In this document: positions 11,658 through 23,189 of the stretch, piece after piece
Position numbering within the stretch: position 1 is the first letter of the stretch
Layout of the letters: every line of letters starts with the position of its first letter
Origin: Reticulitermes speratus
Lineage: Eukaryota > Arthropoda > Insecta > Blattodea > Rhinotermitidae
Length of the DNA: 64,000 bases
NCBI GenBank assembly: GCA_021186555.1
Contig: JAJKFL010000004.1
Span: 41,708,351-41,772,350, forward strand
Direction: 5' to 3'
Notes under the pieces: generated by a model
The model's database searches: none
The model's input: the letters and a program-made list of their open reading frames with translations, nothing else
What the model was told of the DNA's origin: nothing
Made by a program: the position numbers and the translations under genes

Positions 11658-12332
11658 GGTAGTGGTTAGGGCAGTCACAGCAACGACATGTACGGTGTAT
11701 ATACATGTATTTAGTGGTTAGGGCAGTCACAGCAACGACATGTACGGTGTATATACATGTATTAGTGGTTAGGGCAGTCACAGCAACGACATGTACGGTG
11801 TATATACATGTATTTAGTGGTTAGGGCAGTCACAGCAACGACATGTACGGTGTATATACATGTATTTAGTGGTTAGGGCAGTCACAGCAACGACATGTAC
11901 GGTGTATATACATGTATTTAGTGGTTAGGGCAGTCACAGCAACGACATGTACGGTGTATATACATGTATTTAGTGGTTAGGGCAGTCACAGCAATGACAT
12001 GTACGGTGTATATACATGTATTTAGTGGTTAGGGCAGTCACAGCAACGACATGTACGGTGTATATACATGTATTTAGTGGTTAGGGCAGTCACAGCAACG
12101 ACATGTACGGTGTATATACATGTATTTAGTGGTTAGGGCAGTCACAGCAACGACATGTACGGTGTATATACATGTATTTAGTGGTTAGGGCAGTCACAGC
12201 AACGACATGTACGGTGTATATACATGTATTTAGTGGTTAGGGCAGTCACAGCAACGACATGTACGGTGTATATACATGTATTTAGTGGTTAGGGCAGTCA
12301 CAGCAACGACATGTACGGTGTATATACATGTA
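11658..12332. repeat. Tandem array, 52-bp unit, about 13 copies
   Basis: The unit contains TTTAGTGGTTAGGGCAGTCA and CAACGACATGTACGGTGTAT and ends in a partly palindromic ATATACATGTA. Copies are almost identical (one lost T near 11,762, one C-to-T near 11,995). The mariner at 12,333 entered the TA of the terminal CATGTA, and the unit's next bases (TTTA) reappear right of the element. Confidence 0.96.
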
Positions 12333-13665
12333 CGAGGTCTGTCAAAAAAGTATCCGACCTTCGGCCGGGAAAAAAAAAGTTCTGTATCTGGGTGGTTACA
12401 ATACCTAATCCCCTTCAAAGTAGACCCATTGTGACTCCACACACTTAGCCCAGCGGTCCTTCCATCGTTGGAAGCAATTCTGGAAGGCTTGTTTTGGAAT
12501 GGTGTGCAGCTGCGCCGTCGCGTTCTGTATGATGTCCTCGCGGCTGTCAAAACGGGAGCCTTTTAGCGGTGTCTTCAATCTCGGGAACAGCCACAAATCA
12601 CAAGGAGCCATGTCAGGAGAGTAGGGAGCCTGGCGAACCTGCGGAATGCCGTGCTTAGCCAGGAAACCCTGGATCAGGTGTGATGAATGAGCTGGGGCAT
12701 TGTCATGATGCAGCTGCCAGTTGCGTGCGTGCCACAGCTCCGGTCTCTTGCGCCGAACTGCATCACGAAGATGACGGAGGACTTCTTGGTAGTACTCCTT
12801 ATTAACAGTTTGGCCTAGTGGTGCGTACTCATGATGCACAACACCCCGGTAATCGAAGAAAACAGTCAGTATCACCTTCACATTGCTCCGAACGTGTCGT
12901 GCTTTTTTGGGCCTCGGGGATGTTGGATGCTTCCATTGTGACGACTGGACCTTGGTTTCCGGGTCATATCCGTACACGCACGACTCGTCACCAGTGATCA
13001 CAGTCTTCAGGAACTCAGGATCCCTGTTGGCGCACTCCAGCATGTCCTGCGCGACCTCAAGGTGGGATTTGTTGCTGCTCCGGCGAAAGCAGCTTGGGCA
13101 CAAATTTTGCCGCCACTCTTCGCATGCCCACATCCTCAGTTAAAATCGTGTTTGCGGAACCTCTGCCGATCCCAACCAACCTCATCAGCAATTTCCCGGA
13201 CGGTCAAACGACGGTCCTCCATGATCAATGTCCGCACTTTGTCAATGACATCAGCATTTCGGCTCGTTGACGGTCTCCTGGAACGCTGGTCACTGTCCGC
13301 CGACATGCGGCCATCTTTAAAGCGGTTGAACCACTTTAATTTGAGTGACCCCCATTGCATCATCACCGAAAGCCTGCTGAATTTTGCGGATTGTTTCCGC
13401 TTGGGTATCCCCAAGTTTCTGACAAAACTTGATGCAGTATCGCAGCTCCAAATATTCTGTCATCTTGAGCGAAACGAGAATGCGACGAACACGTTTACAC
13501 CACTTCGCTATCTGGCAGCGACAGACGCATCCGGCGGTGTTGCGAGGCAGCAAAAAATCACGCATGCGCATGAAAGTCCCTTCTACCACTACGCTGTTTC
13601 CCCACCCTTTCGCCATTACTTACCGCGGGAAAAAATATAGTCGCATACTTTTTGGACAGCCCTCG
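12333..13665 (-). mobile_element. Full-length mariner element (1,333 bp) with TIRs and TA duplication
   Basis: The left inverted repeat starts CGAGGTCTGTCAAAAAAGTA. The right one, reversed, starts CGAGGGCTGTCCAAAAAGTA. They stay alignable for about 28 bp with a few mismatches. TA flanks both sides (12,331-12,332 and 13,666-13,667). Length, TIRs and TA target are those of mariner. The encoded transposase is frameshifted, so the copy is immobile by itself. Confidence 0.95.
12405..13463 (-). pseudogene. mariner transposase, three frameshifts
   Basis: The enzyme would cut and paste the element through a DD34D RNase-H-fold nuclease. The start is taken at 13,463 (MTEYLELRYC), giving about 352 codons, the usual mariner length. 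The N-terminal helix-turn-helix region is split by a shift near 13,337 (QIK|WFNRF) and a second near 13,178 (DEVG|). A third lies near 13,070 (PEQQ|SHLE). From 13,133 to 12,405 one frame is clean for most of the catalytic domain. First Asp is in TGDES, second in HHDNAPAH, third in SPDMAPCDLW, with exactly 34 residues between the last two. The C-terminus ends YFEGD before a stop. All three catalytic residues remain, so decay is by indels and probably fairly recent. Confidence 0.93.
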
Positions 13666-13667
13666 TA

Positions 13668-14155
13668 TTTATTATATTGCGAGTATTTTTGTTTTACTGA
13701 TGTTAATATAGCAATAAATAATATTAATTTTTAGCCCATGTAAATTGAAAAGGAATTGCAAACAATTTGCGTCACTTGTCACGGATGATACATGTTCCAT
13801 ATCGTCGCTGTCACGGATCACTAAATTCATTCTCACAGCCTTTACAACGCAGTCAGTTCATTACCATCGTTACGATTCTTGCTGCGGTTAGTTTAGGCTT
13901 CGGTCGCGCCAATTTAATGTCGGTAGGTGTGATGGTGGTTAGGTTAGGTCAGGGGCTGAGTTTTGTGTTCCAGCGCAGTTCGTAGTTACTAGGCTTGTCA
14001 CGGATGGTAGATTTTCCGTATCCTCGCTGTCACAGATGTTCTGTCACGGATTATGAAATTCACTGTTACAGGTGTTACTACTCAGTCACTTTATTACCCA
14101 CAATTCATACATATTACTACCGTTAAGATTATTGCTGTGATTATCCATCTTTGTG
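13668..14155. repeat. Diverged direct duplication
   Basis: 13,773-13,885 and 13,995-14,140 align as an old tandem copy: both hold CTTGTCACGGATG, a CGCTGTCAC segment and GTTA(C/A)GATT(C/A)TTGCTG. Many substitutions and indels are present. No coding potential is recognised. Confidence 0.6.
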
Positions 14156-14160
14156 TCAGA

Positions 14161-14172
14161 CCCCCCCCCCCC
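14161..14172. repeat. Poly-C run (12 nt)
   Basis: Twelve consecutive C. Length is likely to be uncertain in sequencing. Confidence 0.95.
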
Positions 14173-14259
14173 AGTTGGGTGTGCCATCGCGTTGTTTGTA
14201 GGCAGAACAAAAAAAGGGCACAGCCAGCCAAACGGCGTTAAATCGAAAAAGTGAGAGCG

Positions 14260-14410
14260 CGAATTAAGAAGTGGTGTAAATTGGCAGGGGGCGTTAAAGC
14301 AAAAAGATGCGTAAAACAAACGGGCGTACAACAAGGGTTGGTTGCACCGTAAATTTAAAACCCCTCCGTCCTGGGCTGTAGTTGCAATTTAAACCCCAGC
14401 GTCGTGAAGG
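14260..14410 (+). repeat. Dispersed repeat related to 3.9-4.1 kb and 11.5 kb
   Basis: 14,359-14,405 matches the motif with AAACCCCTCCGTC and TTTAAACCCCAGCG found at 3,916-3,960 and 4,043-4,090. The part before it resembles reversed 11,540-11,640. It seems to be one old interspersed element, not classifiable from this window. Confidence 0.5.
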
Positions 14411-14783
14411 GTGCTGAGTCACGCGGCACGAGCAGACGGAAACGTGAGTTAGTGACTGCAGTGCGACTGTCCTTACAGTTCTGCTCCCAGGCAGAAGTGC
14501 AGCATGCAGCAGTCAGCAGTCAGCAAAGTGTCAGACAAGCGCTAGGTGGCGGTTTTGGTTCGACACCGGATATGTGGAAGCCAAGCTAATTCACTCTTTG
14601 TTCAACTTCCGGTTGCTGCTACACTTCCCATATGTGGACCATATGTGAGCATCACGTGGCTCGCGGGCCGCACGTGACGCCATCTGAGCACTTTCTGCCG
14701 AAGGATGATAGCGAGCAGGTTAGCGTGGTGGTCGTCACACGGGCTATATTGACAGCATTTATATGGTTATGTTCAGCCGCTCC

Positions 14784-14888
14784 ATATGAATGCCTCGAGT
14801 AGGCCACGGCCACTTCCCTCCAAATTTTCTTCAGTTCATCAGTCATCATACCATGCAGCTGAAAGGGCCACATAAAATGACAGCGCCC
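14784..14888 (+). mobile_element. SINE family C, 3' fragment
   Basis: Carries GAGTAGGCCACGGCCACTTCC and a CTTCAGTTCATC...TACCAT end, matching the distal halves of the family C copies at 25.1 kb and 43.4 kb. The tRNA-like head is missing. Confidence 0.5.
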
Positions 14889-14889
14889 T

Positions 14890-15080
14890 ACAATGAACAA
14901 CAGAATTCTTCTTGAGAAGCTATTAGTTGCTCAGCCAGTCAAGAAATTTTCCACAATATATGGGACCCAATGCTTCATTACAGTGTCACACGAGCCGCCA
15001 CTGTTCTCTGTTCTGAGCCACATGAGTTCTTTTTGCAAAGTCCTACCCCATTTCTTTAAGATCCGTTTTAATATTATAGT
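14890..15080 (-). mobile_element. Non-LTR retrotransposon 3' tail (minus)
   Basis: Read on the minus strand, this holds the decayed C-terminal codons and trailing sequence of the LINE family also seen at 29.4, 43.7, 49.8 and 52.3 kb. The shared landmark on plus is CTTCTTGAGAAGCTA...GTCAAG(A)AATT, followed by a TGTGTCAC...AGCCGCCACTG block. All frames are broken. The clade (RTE/Jockey-like) is an inference. Confidence 0.5.
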
Positions 15081-15299
15081 AATTACAGTAGCAGGCGACA
15101 GTTTTATTTACTGTGACAGCTGAACGCTTAGCAATGCCGCTTCTGTAATCATTTATTTAGCGACAGTCTTCGAGTGCTTTCGTTGTATACAATATCATAT
15201 TTATGGGTTTTAACGACGCTCATACTACACATACGTAGATGAGTGAAACGGAAACAATGCAGAGTTCTTTAGCAGCGAATTTAGTGCAGATAGTCAGTA

Positions 15300-16963
15300 C
15301 AGCTGTGTCATTTGTCTGCTCAGCCCCATGTGCACCATACACAGTAGCTGTGTCATTTGTCTGCTCAGCCCCATGTGCACCATACACAGTAGCTGTGTCA
15401 TTTGTCTGCTCAGCCCCATGTGCACCATACACAGTAGCTGTGTCATTTGTCTGCTCAGCCCCATGTGCACCATACACAGTAGCTGTGTCATTTGTCTGCT
15501 CAGCCCCATGTGCACCATACACAGTAGCTGTGTCATTTGTCTGCTCAGCCCCATGTGCACCATACACAGTAGCTGTGTCATTTGTCTGCTCAGCCCCATG
15601 TACACCATACACAGTAGCTGTGTCATTTGTCTGCTCAGCCCCATGTGCACCATACACAGTAGCTGTGTCATTTGTCTGCTCAGCCCCATGTGCACCATAC
15701 ACAGTAGCTGTGTAATTTGTCTGCTCAGCCCCATGTGCACCATACACAGTAGCTGTGTCATTTGTCTGCTCAGCCCCATGTGCACCATACACAGTAGCTG
15801 TGTCATTTGTCTGCTCAGCCCCATGTGCACCATACACAGTAGCTGTGTCATTTGTCTGCTCAGCCCCATGTGCACCATACACAGTGCTGTGTCATTTGTC
15901 TGCTCAGCCCCATGTGCACCATACACAGTAGCTGTGACATTTGTCTGCTCAGCCCCATGTGCACCATACACAGTAGCTGTGTCATTTGTCTGCTCAGCCC
16001 CATGTACACCATACACAGTAGCTGTGTCATTTGTCTGCTCAGCCCCATGTGCACCATACACAGTAGCTGTGTCATTTGTCTGCTCAGCCCCATGTGCACC
16101 ATACACAGTAGCTGTGTCATTTGTCTGCTCAGCCCCATGTGCACCATACACAGTAGCTGTGTCATTTGTCTGCTCAGCCCCATGTGCACCATACACAGTA
16201 GCTGTGTCATTTGTCTGCTCAGCCCCATGTGCACCATACACAGTGCTGTCATTTGTCTGCTCAGCCCCATGTGCACCATACACAGTGCTGTGTCATTTGT
16301 CTGCTCAGCCCCATGTGCACCATACACAGTAGCTGTGTCATTTGTCTGCTCAGCCCCATGTGCACCATACACAGTAGCTGTGTCATTTGTCTGCTCAGCC
16401 CCATGTGCACCATACACAGTGCTGTGTCATTTGTCTGCTCAGCCCCATGTGCACCATACACAGTAGCTGTGTCATTTGTCTGCTCAGCCCCATGTGCACC
16501 ATACACAGTAGCTGTGACATTTGTCTGCTCAGCCCCATGTGCACCATACACAGTAGCTGTGACATTTGTCTGCTCAGCCCCATGTGCACCATACACAGTA
16601 GCTGTGTCATTTGTCTGCTCAGCCCCATGTGCACCATACACAGTAGCTGTGACATTTGTCTGCTCAGCCCCATGTGCACCATACACAGTAGCTGTGTCAT
16701 TTGTCTGCTCAGCCCCATGTGCACCATACACAGTAGCTGTGACATTTGTCTGCTCAGCCCCATGTGCACCATACACAGTAGCTGTGACATTTGTCTGCTC
16801 AGCCCCATGTGCACCATACACAGTAGCTGTGTCATTTGTCTGCTCAGCCCCATGTGCACCATACACAGTAGCTGTGACATTTGTCTGCTCAGCCCCATGT
16901 GCACCATACACAGTAGCTGTGACATTTGTCTGCTCAGCCCCATGTGCACCATACACAGTACAC
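15300..16963. repeat. Tandem array, 45-bp unit, about 37 copies
   Basis: The unit is GCTGTGTCATTTGTCTGCTC plus AGCCCCATGTGCACCATACA and CAGTA. Because 45 is divisible by three, several frames stay open for hundreds of codons on both strands (AVSFVCSAPCAPYTV, YGAHGAEQTNDTATV). The T/A variant (GTGTCA/GTGACA) is concentrated in the right third. Occasional units lose 2-4 bases, which shifts the frames. It is not coding. Confidence 0.97.
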
Positions 16964-17019
16964 TGTGATGACTTGCTGTGCCCACAGCTGCACACAGCGG
17001 GGTCTCAGATTGTTTGCAC

Positions 17020-17327
17020 TTGTACATACACACATACATGCACACACATGCACATATATCTGTACACACACATGCACACACATGCGCATACATGCACACA
17101 CATGCACATATATCTGTACACACACATGCACACACATGCACATATATCTGTACACACACATGCACACACATGCACACACATGCACATATATCTGTACACA
17201 CACATGCACACACATGCACACACATGCACATATATCTGTACACACACATGCACACACATGCACACACATGCACATATATCTGTACACACACATGCACACA
17301 CATGCACATACATGCACATATATCTGT
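17020..17327. repeat. Compound CA-rich array with ATATATCTGTA spacers
   Basis: Alternating ACACACATGC decamers and CACATATATCTGTACACACA blocks of variable copy number, an imperfect higher-order microsatellite. It joins the 45-bp array after about 60 bp of unique sequence. Confidence 0.92.
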
Positions 17328-18371
17328 ACCTTGGCGCTACACTATTCTACGTCACTTTTTCCTGAAATTGGGATTTTCCACGTACTTTGAGTTAAATTTT
17401 TTTCGTGCAATAACAACTTATGACGCATTTTTAGTATTAAGGGACATTTGAGATATCCATCAATCATATGTCTAAACTTGATCTTCAAAATTTTCAATTC
17501 AACAAGAACTCTGAACTATCCAGTATAAGTCTCGTTGCAATACCATCCTATGTCATAGTTCAGCATCACCACACTAGAGCGCACCACGTCTGTGTGGTTA
17601 CACAGGTTAGTTTCTGATTCACGTGTTCCAGTTAATTCTTTTTACTGCTAATTTACGGTGTAAAATGTATTATCGAGTTAGAAGAATGGTTTCCATGTGC
17701 TTAACTTGGAAAAACCCAAAGCAGGTAATGGAAACTTACCCGATTTTGTAATGTAGCTGACAACTGAATGATTAGTTTACCCCCAACAAGAACAGCACAA
17801 CAGTCATTGCGTTCTGTGCATCATTTGTTGTCGGCTAACAGTGTCTTCATTTTTGTGTGCGCCTGAATAAAATGTTTGGCTTATGGAACATAAACTTTTC
17901 CAAAATGTGATAGTTTAATTATACAAATTGCTGTTCTTCGCACAGTCGAATCTCCCTAAATGGCATGTATATATACTGATGGATGCTGGCGTATAGCTGT
18001 AGAATTACACTTAAATTCAGAGGCATTTTCACCCCCTTATGTAACTCATTAAGTTGGTTCCCATGCTCACGTCTTTTGCTGCCCCCAGACATACGTCATA
18101 ATAAGCTGATGTTTCGTCAGCAGACGTAATTTTGTTTTATCGTGGAACCAAACCGATGCCCCTCGGAGATTAACACGTGTCAGGGCTGTATGAATTGCAA
18201 GTGACGTGATCAGTTGAAGTGCTCCAGCAAACATGCGCATGGCGTTGGCCCGCGCGCAGGTGGCGCCATGGCGCTGGCAAATGACTATTGGTATCGTTAT
18301 GGGCGAGGCCAACTGTTCCTTCATCTGAGGACATTACGTAATGTCGACAGACATTTAAATACTTGAGATAC
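17328..18371. other. About 1 kb without recognisable features
   Basis: AT-rich unique-looking sequence. Short frames at 18,067-18,324 (minus) show no domain. Confidence 0.5.
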
Positions 18372-18513
18372 ACTGCAACATGACAACTGCAACATGACAA
18401 CTGCAACATGACAACTGCAACATGACAACTGCAACATGACAACTGCAACATGACAACTGCAACATGACAACTGCAACATGACAACTGCAACATGACAACT
18501 GTAACATGACAAC
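18372..18513. repeat. 14-bp tandem array, about 10 copies
   Basis: The unit is CTGCAACATGACAA. Only the last copy or two deviate (CTGTAACATG). Frames on the minus strand (CCSCHVAVVMLQL) are repeat products. Confidence 0.95.
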
Positions 18514-18828
18514 TCCATGTTCTAACATGATCGCACTAAACCAGCAGATACTCGCAAGATGTATTTTCCCCTAATATTTACTACTGCGCCACCTTCAGTA
18601 GAGGCGCCGGTACGCCGTGCCGTTCTGTAAAAGCTGTGGGACAACCGAAATGTCCCACTGACACTGTCCGCCACAGATATCACAAGGATTGGCCTGCAAT
18701 TGAACGCGGTTCTCCGCGGTGGGAGGCCGGCCTTCAGGCAAATGTAAAACTGGCCTGTGTACTGAAGCAGGCTGTGTTGTGACTAATGTGGTGCACGATA
18801 GCTACTTCCCTACAAATAGAATATCGGG

Positions 18829-18833
18829 ATCAC

Positions 18834-18868
<35 letters not shown>

Positions 18869-18909
18869 CCACCACCACCATCATCATCATCACCATCATC
18901 ATCATCAGC
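18829..18909. repeat. ATC/ACC trinucleotide microsatellite
   Basis: CATCAT runs with a CACCACCAC core. Depending on frame it yields poly-His or poly-Ser and is not treated as coding. Confidence 0.95.
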
Positions 18910-19002
18910 AGCAGGCTATAAGTCATTCCAGGCTTGTTCCGTCTTCATGGGTGTTGGTCCTTCTGTCCTCTTCTTGTCGATCCACGTTTCTTCTGCCGGT
19001 CG

Positions 19003-20521
19003 GAGTGTGTTCATGCACTAAGTGTGTTCATGCACTAAGTGTGTTCATACACTAAGTGTGTTCATACACTAAGTGTGTTCATGCACTAAGTGTGTTCATA
19101 CACTAAGTGTGTTCATACACTAAGTGTGTTCACGCACTAAGTGTGTTCATGCACTAAGTGTGTTCATGCACTAAGTGTGTTCATGCACTAAGTGTGTTCA
19201 TGCACTGTGTTCACGCACTAAGTGTGTTCATGCACTAAGTGTGTTTATGCACTAAGTGTGTTCATGCACTAAGTGTGTTTATGCACTAAGTGTGTTCATG
19301 CACTGTGTTCACGCACTAAGTGTGTTCATGCACTAAGTGTGTTTATGCACTAAGTGTGTTCATGCACTAAGTGTGTTTATGCACTAAGTGTGTTCATGCA
19401 CTGTGTTCACGCACTAAGTGTGTTCATGCACTAAGTGTGTTTATGCACTGTGTGTTCATGCACTAAGTGTGTTTATGCACTAAGTGTGTTCATGCACTGT
19501 GTTCACGCACTAAGTGTGTTCATGCACTAAGTGTGTTTATGCACTAAGTGTGTTCATGCACTAAGTGTGTTTATGCACTAAGTGTGTTCATGCACTAAGT
19601 GTGTTCATGCACTAAGTGTGTTCATACACTAAGTGTGTTCATGCACTAAGTGTGTTCATACACTAAGTGTGTTCACGCACTAAGTGTGTTCACGCACTAA
19701 GTGTTCATGCACTAAGTGTGTTCATGCACTAAGTGTGTTCATGCACTAAGTGTGTTCATGCACTGTGTTCACGCACTAAGTGTGTTCATGCACTAAGTGT
19801 GTTTATGCACTAAGTGTGTTTATGCACTAAGTGTGTTCATGCACTAAGTGTGTTCGTACACTAAGTGTGTTCATGCACTAAGTGTGTTCATGCACTAAGT
19901 GTGTTCATACACTAAGTGTGTTCACGCACTAAGTGTGTTCATGCACTAAGTGTGTTCATGCACTGTGTTCACGCACTAAGTGTGTTCATGCGCTAAGTGT
20001 GTTCATGCGCTAAGTGTGTTCATGCTCTAAGTGTGTTCATGCACTAAGTGTGTTCATGCACTAAGTGTGTTCATGCACTGAGTGTGTTCATACACTGAGT
20101 GTGTTCATGCACTGAGTGTGTTCATACACTAAGTGTGTTCATACACTAAGTGTGTTCATACACTAAGTGTGTTCACGCACTAAGTGTGTTCACGCACTAA
20201 GTGTGTTCACGCACTAAGTGTGTTCACGCACTAAGTGTGTTCATGCACTAAGTGTGTTCATGCACTAAGTGTGTTCATGCACTGTGTTCACGCACTAAGT
20301 GTGTTCACGCACTAAGTGTGTTCACGCACTAAGTGTGTTCATGCACTAAGTGTGTTCGTACACTAAGTGTGTTCGTGCACTAAGTGTGTTCGTGCACTAA
20401 GTGTGTTCGTACACTAAGTGTGTTCCTGCACTAAGTGTGTTCATACACTAAGTGTGTTCATACACTAAGTGTGTTCATACACTAAGTGTGTTCCTGCACT
20501 AAGTGTGTTCATACACTAAGT
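19003..20521. repeat. 17-bp tandem array, about 88 copies with 12-bp deletion units
   Basis: The unit is TAAGTGTGTTCATGCAC with variants at the GC/AC/CGC positions. At intervals a shortened 12-bp unit (TGTGTTCACGCAC form, lacking AAGTG) appears, usually followed by the same order of variant units (near 19,206, 19,302, 19,398, 19,497). This indicates blocks of about 96-99 bp duplicated together. Confidence 0.95.
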
Positions 20522-20877
20522 TGGCAATCCGCGTATCGTTCATTCGTACTAAATGCTACGTCTATTTGCGTACATAATTCAATTCACAATAAAATGTTGC
20601 CTCTGTACACGCCTTGAAGGCATATAGGAGAGCAGAGGTATAGTTCCACATATTCTTCATCTCGGTGCGACATGGAGGTGGGGGGTGTACGTCACGCTTC
20701 GGCCGCTCTACTCCCGGGAAAGAAGTGCATATTTGCCCATGGCCGCTTCCTTTCATATCCTGAGTCATTAATTATTCATCAATTCTATTCGACAGTATAA
20801 CTTGAGCTTTTGAGTCACTAAATAAACAATATACAATTAAATTATAGTCGTGTGTTCGGCTTTACACCGCGTAGCGG
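20522..20877. other. No gene seen
   Basis: Unique-looking, AT-rich. A 68-codon minus-strand frame has no recognisable domain. Confidence 0.5.
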
Positions 20878-20930
20878 TTACATGTAACATGTAACATGTT
20901 ACATGTTACATGTTACATGTTACATGTTCA
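20878..20930. repeat. Palindromic 7-bp array (TAACATG then TTACATG)
   Basis: Two or three TAACATG-type units are followed by about five TTACATG units, meeting at AACATGTT. The two halves are reverse complements, so the stretch can form a hairpin. Confidence 0.85.
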
Positions 20931-21011
20931 GACGTTTCTAACACGCGTTGTGCTTCTGTCTTTAGTGACTTCATAGGTTCAGGTGGATTGGCGAATTCTG
21001 TTACTCTAAAT

Positions 21012-21041
21012 CTGAAGACAGTATGTTACTACCGAAACGTC
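21012..21041 (+). other. Hammerhead-like hairpin motif, weak copy
   Basis: CTGAAGA, then AGTA / TACT stem around TGT, a 3-nt spacer (ACC), and GAAACGTC. Same order of parts as the better copies, but the stem is displaced from the GAAAC core. Confidence 0.4.
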
Positions 21042-21481
21042 AAAACATTTAATCACTGGACGGTGTATGAACTGCCAGAATGACCATCATTGAAGCAAGC
21101 AGCCGCCATGGAAACCTCAGAATGTACATCACTGTGTAATTACATTCCTGAGGATGGACATTAGAGCCGGCGACTTCCGTGTAAGCAGAAGCCTTCCGTA
21201 CGAGCAACGTTACACCTGCTGGCTGTGACGTCACAGTGTCATCGTCGAACAAAGTTTACGAGAATCTCTGAAGCTGAATTTAATGCTCAGAAGAGCAGCA
21301 ACATAACTCATGTCGAGCAACCAATGGCGTCACGTCTTCCCAAGTACATTCCGCATACAGAACGTCCTGAGAGGGCCGCAACATGTAATGCTTAAGCGAC
21401 ATGGACGTAAATGTCATTTGATAACCCCAGCGAATTCATCTGTAATTGCGTTTTCCTCGGAAATTTTCGTCAAAATTTTAT

Positions 21482-21501
21482 CGGGAGGGGAGGGGAAGGG
21501 G
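21482..21501 (+). other. G-quadruplex-capable tract
   Basis: Four G runs (3, 4, 4 and 4) separated by 1-2 A. It lies about 30 bp left of the 37-bp array. Confidence 0.7.
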
Positions 21502-21529
21502 ATTTGCGTCTTAATATTCATCAAGGGCC

Positions 21530-23175
21530 CACGTGGTGGTGTCCTTGGCAGTACACTGTGTGATACTGACAGGTGGTGTCCATGGCAGTACACTGTGTGA
21601 TACTGACACGTGGTGTCCATGGCAGTACACTGTGTGATACTGACAGGTGGTGTCCATGGCAGTACACTGTGTGATACTGACAGGTGGTGTCCATGGCAGT
21701 ACACTGTGTGATACTGACAGTGGTGTCCATGGCAGTACACTGTGTGATACTGACAGGTGGTGTCCTTGGCAGTACACTGTGTGATACTGACAGGTGGTGT
21801 CCATGGCAGTACATTGTGTGATACTGACAGGTGGTGTCCTTGGCAGTACACTGTGTGATACTGACAGGTGGTGTCCTTGGCAGTACACTGTGTGATACTG
21901 ACAGGTGGTGTCCATGACAGTAAACTGTGTGATACTGACAGGTGGTGTCCATGGCAGCACACTGTGTGATACTGACAGGTGGTGTCCTTGGCAGTACACT
22001 GTGTGATACTGACAGGTGGTGTCCATGGCAGTACACTGTGTGATACTGACAGGTGGTGTCCATGGCAGTACACTGTGTGATACTGATAGGTGGTGTCCTT
22101 GGCAGTACACTGTGTGATACTGACAGGTGGTGTCCATGGCAGTACATTGTGTGATACTGATAGGTGGTGTCTTTGGCAGATACACTGTGTGATACTGACA
22201 GGTGGTGTCCTTGGCAGTACTCTGTGTGATACTGACAGGTGGTGTCCATGGCAGTACACTGTGTGATACTGACAGGTGGTGTCCATGACAGTACATTGTG
22301 TGATACTGACAGGTGGTGTCCATGGCAGTACACTGTGATACTGACATGTGGTGTCCTTGGCAGTACACTGTGTGATACTGACAGGTGGTGTCCATGGCAG
22401 TACACTGTGTGATACTGACAGGTGGTGTCCTTGGCAGTACACTGTGTGATACTGACAGGTGGTGTCCATGGCAGTACACTGTGATACTGACATGTGGTGT
22501 CCTTGGCAGTACACTGTGTGATACTGACAGGTGGTGTCCATGGCAGTACACTGTGATACTGACATGTGGTGTCCTTGGCAGTACACTGTGTGATACTGAC
22601 AGGTGGTGTCCATGGCAGTACACTGTGTGATACTGACAGGTGGTGTCCATGGCAGTACACTGTGTGATACTGACAGGTGGTGTCCTTGGCAGTACACTGT
22701 GTGATACTGACAGGTGGTGTCCTTGGCAGTACACTGTGTGATACTGACAGGTGGTGTCCATGACAGTAAACTGTGTGATACTGACAGGTGGTGTCCATGG
22801 CAGCACACTGTGTGATACTGACAGGTGGTGTCCTTGGCAGTACACTGTGTGATACTGACAGGTGGTGTCCATGGCAGTACACTGTGTGATACTGACAGGT
22901 GGTGTCCATGGCAGTACACTGTGTGATACTGATAGGTGGTGTCCTTGGCAGTACACTGTGTGATACTGACAGGTGGTGTCCATGGCAGTACATTGTGTGA
23001 TACTGATAGGTGGTGTCTTTGGCAGTACACTGTGTGATACTGACAGGTGGTGTCCTTGGCAGTACTCTGTGTGATACTGACAGGTGGTGTCCATGGCAGT
23101 ACACTGTGTGATACTGACAGGTGGTGTCCATGACAGTACATTGTGTGATACTGACAGGTGGTGTCCATGGCAGTA
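21530..23175. repeat. Tandem array, 37-bp unit, about 44 copies, with internal block duplication
   Basis: The unit is GTGGTGTCCATGGCAGTACA followed by CTGTGTGATACTGACAG. Variants (CCATGG/CCTTGG, GACAGTAAAC, GCAGCACAC, GATAGG, missing TG) mark individual units. The run of variants at about 21,780-22,330 reappears in the same order at about 22,630-23,180, offset about 846 bp. Three units equal 111 bp, so minus-strand frames of 555-613 codons exist. They contain only TTCQYHTVYC-type repeats and are not genes. Confidence 0.96.
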
Positions 23176-23189
23176 CATTGTCGGACACT

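Noticed and set aside
11658-12330. GGTTAGGGCAG as telomere-like sequence.
   Set aside because: Only one TTAGGG per 52-bp unit, no run of telomere repeats. Insects normally use TTAGG.
15220-17390. Open frames of 154-384 codons on both strands (AVSFVCSAPCAPYTV, YGAHGAEQTNDT, TCTHMHIYL).
   Set aside because: The 45-bp unit and CA-rich blocks keep frames open by arithmetic. There is no start context, domain or codon bias, and all phases are open alike.
18719-19055. Poly-Ser and poly-His frames.
   Set aside because: Products of the ATC/ACC microsatellite and the beginning of the 17-bp array.
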